From Syncephalastrum monosporum B8922 (lineage: Eukaryota > Mucoromycota > Mucoromycetes > Mucorales > Syncephalastraceae), in the NCBI GenBank assembly GCA_000697355.1, contig JNEN01001234.1:1-64000 (forward strand): a DNA stretch of 64,000 nt, in the 5' to 3' direction. The notes below the pieces were generated by a model. That model was not told the DNA's origin. It did no database searches and saw only the letters and a program-made list of their open reading frames with translations. The position numbers and the translations under genes were made by a program. This document shows positions 57,328 through 64,000 of this stretch, piece after piece (position 1 is the stretch's first letter; the number at the start of each line of letters is the position of its first letter).

Positions 57328-58326
57328 TCATTCGACATCACCAGCACGAGCAACTCCCTCGCTGTACCAGACGACGACGCCTTTGCGGTATTCGCGTTTC
57401 CAGAGGACGCCGCGGTACTGGAAGGTCCAGAAACTCCAGAAGCAGATCATGGAGGTGCCTGCGAAGGCGCTGACGAGCAGCAATTTGGCGACTGCGGTCG
57501 GTCTGAGGAGGTAGGCGAGCGGGAAGCCGTCGAGGTAGCTGGCGAGTGCAATGTAGAACAAGCCCCAGGCCGACCCGCAGCCAAGCAAGCACCACGTGCG
57601 GTACGCCAGCGTCCTCAGCGACTCTTCTTCGAGCCGCCCTACGAACTCCCAGTGGATGATGCCCCACGCATTTCTCCGTTCGAGCAGGAGCAACCAAAAC
57701 AAGGCCATGGGCACGTCAAAGAAAGCGAGTCGCTCGGAAAAGACGCAGACACCGAGACACCAGCCTGTCCAGTAGGCGTGCGTGCCGTACACGACGCATC
57801 GTCGTTCGATCATGGGTGCCTGGAGATAATGGGCGGTCGTGTGGATGAGATGGAAAGCGATATGGAAGACGAGGAAGATGGGTGGGAAGCTGTAGGGCGC
57901 GTGTTTCGAGTGGCGAAGTAGGCTGGAAAAGGAGAGGACGAGGATGGCTACGATGAGGAACAAGGTCCTGACATTGTATGCCATGCGACTGATTCAGACA
58001 ATAGAAAAGGAACTGCGTTAAGTACTATTTTTTTTTTTTGCTAGACAGCAATGGCGTTGAATCAACAAGTCTTACATTGTACGAGTGCTTTTGACGATCG
58101 GGACTTCGCGGTCGCTGTACGAGGACTTCCTTTTCTCATGGTATTGGGTGTAGTCGTCGTCGTCGTAAGAAGAGTACGAATCCTGGTGCTGGTGCTGCTT
58201 ATCTTCGGAGCAGTAGCCTTCATCGGAATGCCACGAATGGGTGGAGGAGGTCGTCGACAATGTCGAGGTCGACTTTGAGGAATGTATCGAATAGCAAAAT
58301 GACGCTGGTTGTTCAAGCTCGGCCAT
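57328..58326 (-). CDS. Multi-pass membrane protein with Ser-rich N-terminus
   Basis: Two exons (58326-58076, 57988-57328) encode 303 residues. The first 85 residues are polar, Ser/Tyr/Asp-rich (KSTSTLSTTSSTHSWHS) and look cytosolic. The second exon starts RMAYNVRTLF and has about five or six hydrophobic helices (LFLIVAILVLSFSSLL, PPIFLVFHIAFHLIH, PMALFWLLLL, SAWGLFYIALASY, AVAKLLLVSAFAGTSMICF). I do not recognise the family; some aromatic-rich loops recall lipid-handling or TLC-like proteins, with low confidence. Confidence 0.7.
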
Positions 58327-59065
58327 GTACTGTGCATTCAGTGAGAAGAGGTTCACACACCAGAGAGAAGGGAAAGAGGGAAAGAGAGAAAGGGAAAAAA
58401 TAGTCAACAAATAACATGCGCTTTTTGCTTTCACGTGAAATACTGCTTCTTCAGCAGCCCATGTGAAGAGACACCACCGCATGCTGCTGGCTTACAAAAG
58501 TGTGGCAATGCGCTACAGACCCTCCGGTTTGTGCAACCTATTCATTTCATTACCTTGCAGTCCGTCCTATCGCGGAGGAGATACAGCCCTGCGTATCTTT
58601 GTGATAGCTTTCATCGTGCCAAAATAGCAGCTTATCAGCCTGACTGCGATGACTACGACACTGGCTATCCCCCTTTTTTTCTTTTTTTCTTTTGCAAGAG
58701 AAGAGGGGACCCACGTCGGCCCATCGGACCATACTATGAAGTCATCGTCGTAATAGCGAATGTAAACAAAAATGTGATTCCGTGCCTATAATCTACAAAG
58801 CTCCGCTGCACATCTCTTTGCACTTGGAATTACGTAAGTGCATACACCAAGTAGTACACTTTGAGCATGACATCTGCTCTTATGCCGCCACAGAGACCAT
58901 GACCGGCATTGTTATCTCCTGTACAATGATGATAAGATGCAATAAAGTAGAGGCATTATCTCTTTATTAATTCAACGCCACCTGTGGCATATTATATATG
59001 CATACCATTGTAAGACAGACCGGGCTTAGGTTAACGTACGGACAGATGCGCCAAGGGAACGAAGA

Positions 59066-59086
59066 GTGTGTGTGTGTGTGTGTGTG
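59066..59086. repeat. GT dinucleotide microsatellite
   Basis: An uninterrupted run of about ten GT units in a non-coding region. Confidence 0.9.
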
Positions 59087-59791
59087 GTGGGAGCAGGTTT
59101 GATTATCATACTCGCACGGCCCAAGGCTACCGCTCCTGAATCGCGGTGACACAAATCGGATTGGAAAATGACTCCTTTGACAGGCCACCCCAAAGCAATT
59201 ATGGACGAACAGCATATGACGCATCTACTTACTCTTCTTACAAATCAGTCTTGTTTGCATCGATTGTTTCTATGATGTCTGCAGTTACTGGCACATGGAG
59301 CAGTTCATCGATGATTTTTTGAGTATCAGAGTTAGGTACCTTCTGAATGTGCAGGCTCATTCAATACATGGAACGATCGAGGAGCTATACATATATCAAG
59401 GTATGAGAGGACCAATGGCAAAACAAAAGCGAGGCATGAGAGCGGCAAGAGGCCATCAGGGTTAAGGTTTTTTTATATCCATAGTACCGTGTGGGAGAAC
59501 GATCCACCTAGTACTAACATACAATGATAAATTGGAGTAGTAAAACACCTTCTACATATATAGCAAAGGGGATAGGATATATCGATATTTGGTTTCCAAT
59601 ACTGGGATATAAGATATATCCTCATGAAAAGGCATGTAACTTATTCTTTAGACGTCTGAATGCTGGTAGGTACGATACGAACTGCAGAGCAGACGACAAC
59701 AGACGATGAGAGACTCGGCAAGAGTTTATGGCTAAGCAGAATCAAGTTCAAGCGGAAGAGCATGCTTCTTTCCAGGTTCGTCGACACTGTT

Positions 59792-59823
59792 TATGAAACG
59801 AGCACTGTATGAAACGAGCACTG
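59792..59823. repeat. Exact 16-bp tandem duplication
   Basis: TATGAAACGAGCACTG is present twice in a row without a mismatch. It looks like a recent local duplication. Confidence 0.9.
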
Positions 59824-60073
59824 TCTGCATCAATATACATATTGCGAAGTGATCTATGTTTCTATATCTGGCGCTGCAAGAGAAGAGAGAAGAGACAATT
59901 TAGAGATAGAAAAAAAAAAGGAAGGCTTGAAATTGATTGACCGCATTTGTTCGACAGGTGTTCTTTGAGTGGAGTGGGGTGTAAAGTGGATTGTGTGTGC
60001 TCTCGTCTGTTTGTCTGTCTCTTGTCGAGCCGCCCTTTCGCTTTTCCGGCTTCTCTTTTTTGCATTCCTCGCT

Positions 60074-61031
60074 ATGAGTTTCCTTGGCTTCCCGTAAAAT
60101 CCACTTGCTTCTCGCTTTGGCCCTTTGACTCACTCACTTCATCATCCTTGTTAGTCTCGGCGGCAAGCGCAACAAGACCAGCAAAATCAAATCGTCGACC
60201 TCATCATTACAGTCCAAACCGTTATTCCTATGCTACCCGTTCTATACACACATGCTCGTCAAGGGCAATTTCAAGACGATCATTGAATTACCAAAATACG
60301 TCGACCTTAACGAATGGCTCGCTTTCAACAGTAAGCATCCGTCGATGGCTGTCGCCCTCTGCTATTCTATTATTCACTTATGACTTTTTGTTGTCCATCA
60401 GCCTTTGAATTCTTCAACTACATCAACATGTTCTATGGCTCCATCACCGACTTTTGCTCCTCCCAGACCTGTCCATGCATGTCGGCCGGCCCAGGGTACG
60501 TGTCTCAATCTATCCATCCATACGATTCCATATGTATTCACGGTCGTTTACCACGAATGTAATGATTGCAGCGTGGAATACACTTGGTCAGACGCACAGT
60601 CGAAAAAGATAAAGCTGCCTGCACCGCAGTACATTGACTATATGGCGACAAGTATACAAAACATGCTGAACGACGAGACCATCTTCCCCACCAAAGGAGG
60701 TAAATCTGACAGACACATATACACATATATATATAAATGCAGCCGAGTTGGGATGATACTGAACGGTTGTCTTTCAACATTAGGTCGTGAATTCCCGCGC
60801 GACTTTCCGGCTATCGTGAAGCGCATCTTTGGGCAGCTATTTCGGTTGTTTGGTCACATTTACCATCATCATTACGATAAGGTGCTGTGTCTCAACGAAG
60901 AACCGCATTTCAACTCTTTGTTTGCCCACTTCATTTCGTTTGCGCGTGAATTCGGCCTGCTCGACAAAAAGGAGATCGTTCCTCTGCAGGACTTGATTGA
61001 TATCATGATTAGAAACGGCGTCATCTCCTAG
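60074..61031 (+). CDS. MOB2: MOB2-like NDR kinase activator
   Basis: Five exons (60074-60093, 60155-60330, 60402-60495, 60572-60699, 60784-61031) encode 221 residues. The first coding exon has only 20 nt (MSFLGFP) and agrees with the family's MSFL start. The Mob/phocein core follows: LVKGNFKTIIELPKYVDLNEW, FNYINMFYGSITDFCSSQTC, APQYIDYMATSIQNMLNDE, and HIYHHHYDKV. The zinc site Cys/His residues (CSSQTCP, HIYHHHY) are present. KPLFLCYPFYTHMLVKGNF favours Mob2, the coactivator of the Orb6/Cbk1 NDR kinase that controls polarity and wall remodelling, over Mob1. Confidence 0.93.
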
Positions 61032-61339
61032 AGAATATACCTTTTTGATTTCTTTCTTCCTTTCCGGTGCGCGATAACTTTTTTTTATGTATTTGAATGT
61101 GCATGTAATGTGTACACGTCTGCGTATGAGGCGTATGTGTGTGCATTATTATGGTCTTTGTATAGAGTACAGCAAAAAGAAAGAGAGAGAGAGAGGAAAT
61201 GAAGCAAAACAAAGTAATGAAGAGCAAAAGGCGAATAGGAACAACAAGAAAGAGTATGGGAAAGCGAAGAAGAAAGGAATCAGACAGAAAGACAGAAAAC
61301 AGAATGCAACTACGAAGTGATTATAATTTTGGTGTTGGT
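61032..61339. other. Convergent 3' region
   Basis: About 310 bases between the MOB2 stop and the stop of the MIT-domain gene; purine-rich near 61175-61290. No gene seen. Confidence 0.5.
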
Positions 61340-62770
61340 TTACGACCGCGACCACGCCCAGCCAAAGCGAGAGCCAGGCGCCGCCGGCTGTGGCAGTGCA
61401 GCAGCAACAGGAGGAGCTTCAGGTAACACCGCCTGTTCGTCTGCTGCTGCCGCGTTGACCTGGATTCGAGGCGCAAAGGCCTGCTTTGTGTTGAAGCCTG
61501 GTGTTTCTTTGTAGGCCACCGTCGCTTTCAAAAAGGCAGCAATGAGCATATAGACCGCCTCAGACACGAACTCGTGAAGACGGTACTGCTCGTCGGCTTG
61601 CAACAGCAGCTTGACGCACTCAATCCCGCAGTCTTGGGCACGCTGCATGACGTGGTACTGGCTGTCTACCCACAAAAGCAGCTGGATAAAGTAACCAAAC
61701 AAAAAGCTGACGATATCTAAAACAAGAAAAAATCGATGGGGTTAAGTGATGCATGACACAAAAAGTATGACAAACGCACGACATCTTACCTGGCAGAGGC
61801 GACTGTTTAATGATGACAGCGAGGGTGACAGTGGCTTGAATGATGAACTGCCCCAGCTGTTTGAATTTGTGGATGGGGTCTTCCGCGGCGCCAGCGGGGT
61901 TGACTCGTTGCTGGTAAGCATGCGGTTGAGGCTGGCTGGGCCGACGCTTGGGTGAAGACGGGGTATAGCGTGCTTCGACGGTGCTCGAGAGACTACTCAG
62001 GGTATAGCCAATACGTGTCATGAGGTACTTTTGCAGTGTCTTGCTTGAGCTCGTATTTTGGGTATCGCCGTTCACGAACACGTCCGTCTCTCGGTTGCGG
62101 ATGGCGCAGTTCAAGATACCGACTCGTTCCTCGACGCTGCACAATAAATAAATAAAAGGGACACCATCAGTACATACTGCGAAAACAAGTAAATTGGTGC
62201 ATAGCTTTAGTTTCGCTTACCTCAATAGCTTTTCGCGTAGAGCAAGCTTTGTCTGGGGGTCCGCTTTGTCTAAAACGATTAAGAGATAAGTTTAGCCCAC
62301 CCTTAAAAATGGAAAAACTGTCTGATGTGTCAACACCTACTCGGCAGTGCCATTAGGATCTTATCGAGTCCGGTGAGGTATATATCGAGGGCGACCTGAT
62401 CGTTGCCTTCCTCATATTCGTCGGCCGCGATGGAAACAAGCTTCAGGCCTTGGGAGATGCTCTTTCGATCCAGGCTGCTGACCTGTTTGGATCCTGATCC
62501 GGGAGCTGTCAGAGAGTCGTCCCTGATCTTATCGGCCAGGGCGCTCATCTCGGATGTCCAGGAGATGCTCGGCGAGGGCGTCGGTGGGCTGCAGTCATAG
62601 TACGGCGGCGGTGGAACTGAGACAAGGCTGCTGCTGCTCGAATTGTGCTGATACGGGTACGGGTAATACTGCTGTTGCTGCTGTTGCTGCTGCTGCTGTT
62701 GCTGCTGCTGTTGCTTTGTCTCGTCGGCGATGAGCTTCTTTTTGTTAGAACGTGAACCAAAGAGTGGCAT
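61340..62770 (-). CDS. MIT-domain protein with polyglutamine
   Basis: Four exons (62770-62341, 62269-62221, 62136-61790, 61716-61340) encode 400 residues. After MPLFGSRSNKKKL comes a polyglutamine run (about 62665-62714), then Pro/Tyr/Ser-rich sequence and an MIT-type helical domain (SQGLKLVSIAADEYEEGN, then DIYLTGLDKILMALP). MIT domains bind ESCRT-III tails and link vesicle trafficking to Vps4, spastin or kinases. The second half is helical and partly hydrophobic (IVSFLFGYFIQLLLWVDS). The end is Ala/Pro-rich with GFGWAW-like aromatic residues. No AAA or kinase domain follows, so it is an adaptor-like protein of unknown partner. Confidence 0.8.
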
Positions 62771-63223
62771 GTCTTCAATCTTGTTGGCAGAGTGGTGTAA
62801 AAAAGAAGACACAAAGGACGTCATGGAAAGCAAGACGGAAAGAGGGAAGAAGAAGAAAACGTTGCGAAGGTTGTCAAAGCGCACAAAAATTTGGGTGTTA
62901 TTTGATTGTTTGTCCCATGTGATTCTATATCAAATGGCGTGAAATCCCAACAAACAAAACATGGAATAACCCTCATCTGACTCGACCTTTTTTTTCTCCC
63001 TGTAGATAAGCGTGCATTCATACGTATAAACAAAAACATTATCACCCTGGATTCATATCTATCACTCCTTGCTTTCGTAAACATCTCTTTGATATATAGA
63101 CTTGATCCATCATGGTTTATTTTATTATACTTTCGGCTCTTTGTCGCCGGGGAAATTTTCACATGCAAAAAATAGAGGAGAAAAAAAAAGGAAGATGATG
63201 AGTCGATAGATAACGAGCCATTT
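62771..63223. other. Intergenic, no gene seen
   Basis: About 450 bases, AT-rich, between the MIT-protein start and the GCN1 stop. Holds the MIT promoter and GCN1 3' UTR. Confidence 0.5.
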
Positions 63224-64000
63224 TTACTCGTCGTCCGCTTCTAATATAGCAATCGATCCCACTTGCCACACCTCGGCATCCTCTTCTTGGGCTTCCTCGT
63301 CGGGTGCACCGTGCAACAACGAGACGCGCTGCTGCTCCTGGCTAACGAGCTTGCTCAACACACGTCGATGGTAGTCTGAGATTTGTTTTTGCGTCGCACT
63401 GTCCACCGTGCCCAGGTACTTTTCAAAGGTAACGTTGCCCGCATGAAGTTGGAGTGTGAATAGCAGGGCCCGCTCCGCCGTCAGCTTGACCGGGATGTTT
63501 CGATCCCGCACACAGCTCATCATGGGCGGCACCAGTTGGTCGAGATAGGGTTCCAACAGATCGGCGTGCTTCCGAGCCACCGCGCGCAACACCACGAGGG
63601 CCATGCGCTTGCTCTCGCCCACACCTGCGCTAGAGCTCGCAATCACCTTGGCGACCGCAGGCACCAGGCGGTCCAGGATCTCACCGTTCTGATAGTACTC
63701 TGTCAGCATGAATTTGCCTGCGGCCGTCAGCGCCGCCTCGGGCACCTGCGCACGTTCGATAGCGCAGCCCTCGACCACGCGCTCCACGACGGCGTCGACG
63801 GCTTCCAAGTCTTCCAGGAGCGTGGGCGCATCCAACAAAATGGCATTGATGGCCAGGAGGGCGCCATACGCCGGTGCGGTCTCCGCCAGCACGTGCTCTT
63901 GCAAGATAGGTCGTGCGTCATCCACCTGTAAGGCCTTGGAAAGACTGCCAAGCAGACGCGCGGCACTGGCCATCATGCCTGCTTCGGCGCCATCGGCCAG
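63224..64000 (-). CDS. GCN1: GCN1 C-terminal part (runs off window)
   Basis: The reading frame is open to the end of the window and only the last 258 residues are visible. HEAT-like helices (LLAINAILLDAPTLLEDLEAV is split by turns) end with RKHADLLEPYLDQLVPPM, SCVRDRNIPVKLTAERALLF and a tail with KQISDYHRRVLSKL, as at the C-terminus of Gcn1. Gcn1 is a very large protein (over 2600 residues) that binds stalled or collided ribosomes and activates the kinase Gcn2, which phosphorylates eIF2-alpha. No introns fall in this part. Confidence 0.88.
   Translation of the reverse strand: MADGAEAGMMASAARLLGSLSKALQVDDARPILQEHVLAETAPAYGALLAINAILLDAPTLLEDLEAVDAVVERVVEGCAIERAQVPEAALTAAGKFMLTEYYQNGEILDRLVPAVAKVIASSSAGVGESKRMALVVLRAVARKHADLLEPYLDQLVPPMMSCVRDRNIPVKLTAERALLFTLQLHAGNVTFEKYLGTVDSATQKQISDYHRRVLSKLVSQEQQRVSLLHGAPDEEAQEEDAEVWQVGSIAILEADDE

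Larger units (their letters stand above)
58327..60073. other. Gene-poor region of 1.75 kb
   Basis: Presumed promoter of the membrane protein gene and of MOB2, with AT-rich sequence at 59470-59650. ORFs up to 118 codons have no domain support. A GT microsatellite and a short duplication are listed separately. Confidence 0.5.

Noticed and set aside
57241..57921. Plus-strand ORF of about 226 codons
   Set aside because: Antisense to the multi-pass membrane protein, whose hydrophobic helices and splice phase make it the better gene; the antisense translation is acidic and featureless.

Overview
The window looks like a gene-dense stretch of nuclear DNA from an early-diverging filamentous fungus, most likely Mucoromycota (Mucorales-like). 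Almost every gene is cut by short GT-AG introns (about 45-120 nt) and intergenic gaps are small. The gene set is purely eukaryotic and fungal: VTC polyphosphate complex, fungal-type MOB2, Sds23-like CBS protein, Ste20/PAK kinase, Mkk/Pek-type MAPKK. Some genes absent from budding yeast are present (ITFG2-like, TMEM135-like, C6orf136-like). I see no tRNA, rRNA, CRISPR, plasmid or intact transposon. Names come from recognising families in the translated exons, without a database search. I stitched exons by hand; for most genes the spliced lengths close to a whole number of codons.

Layout. 0-3.6 kb: a broken F-box-like gene, a weak small ORF and an unusual degenerate 22-bp tandem repeat. 3.6-17.3 kb: TMEM14-like protein, GH20 hexosaminidase, TMEM135-like protein, nucleoporin Seh1, a C6orf136-like mitochondrial protein, URI1 prefoldin and a PP2A B56 subunit. 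17.3-19.5 kb is gene-poor. 19.5-31 kb: BCS1-like AAA ATPase, ribonucleotide reductase small subunit (with an RFX-type X-box and ACGCG motifs upstream), a VTC subunit, NMD3 with a 4-nt microexon, a 58-codon small ORF and LSM1. 31-43 kb: a family-16 methyltransferase, a START/DUF3074-like protein, a large ITFG2-like protein, a HutD-aspartoacylase fusion and eIF2-alpha. 43-64 kb: MAPKK, a CH-like protein, a 100-residue membrane protein, MDP-1 phosphatase, a USP-like protein, a PAK kinase, Sds23-like CBS protein, a multi-pass membrane protein, MOB2, an MIT-domain protein and the C-terminus of GCN1, which runs off the window.

The genes do not form a pathway cluster. Several belong to growth and stress signalling (PAK, MAPKK, MOB2, PP2A-B56, Sds23, ITFG2, eIF2-alpha with GCN1), but each seems to have its own promoter and this is probably chance. 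The most interesting items are the HutD-deacylase fusion, the RFX X-box palindrome upstream of the RNR small-subunit gene, two verified microexons, a GC-AG intron in the Seh1 gene, and the 22-bp-period repeat.
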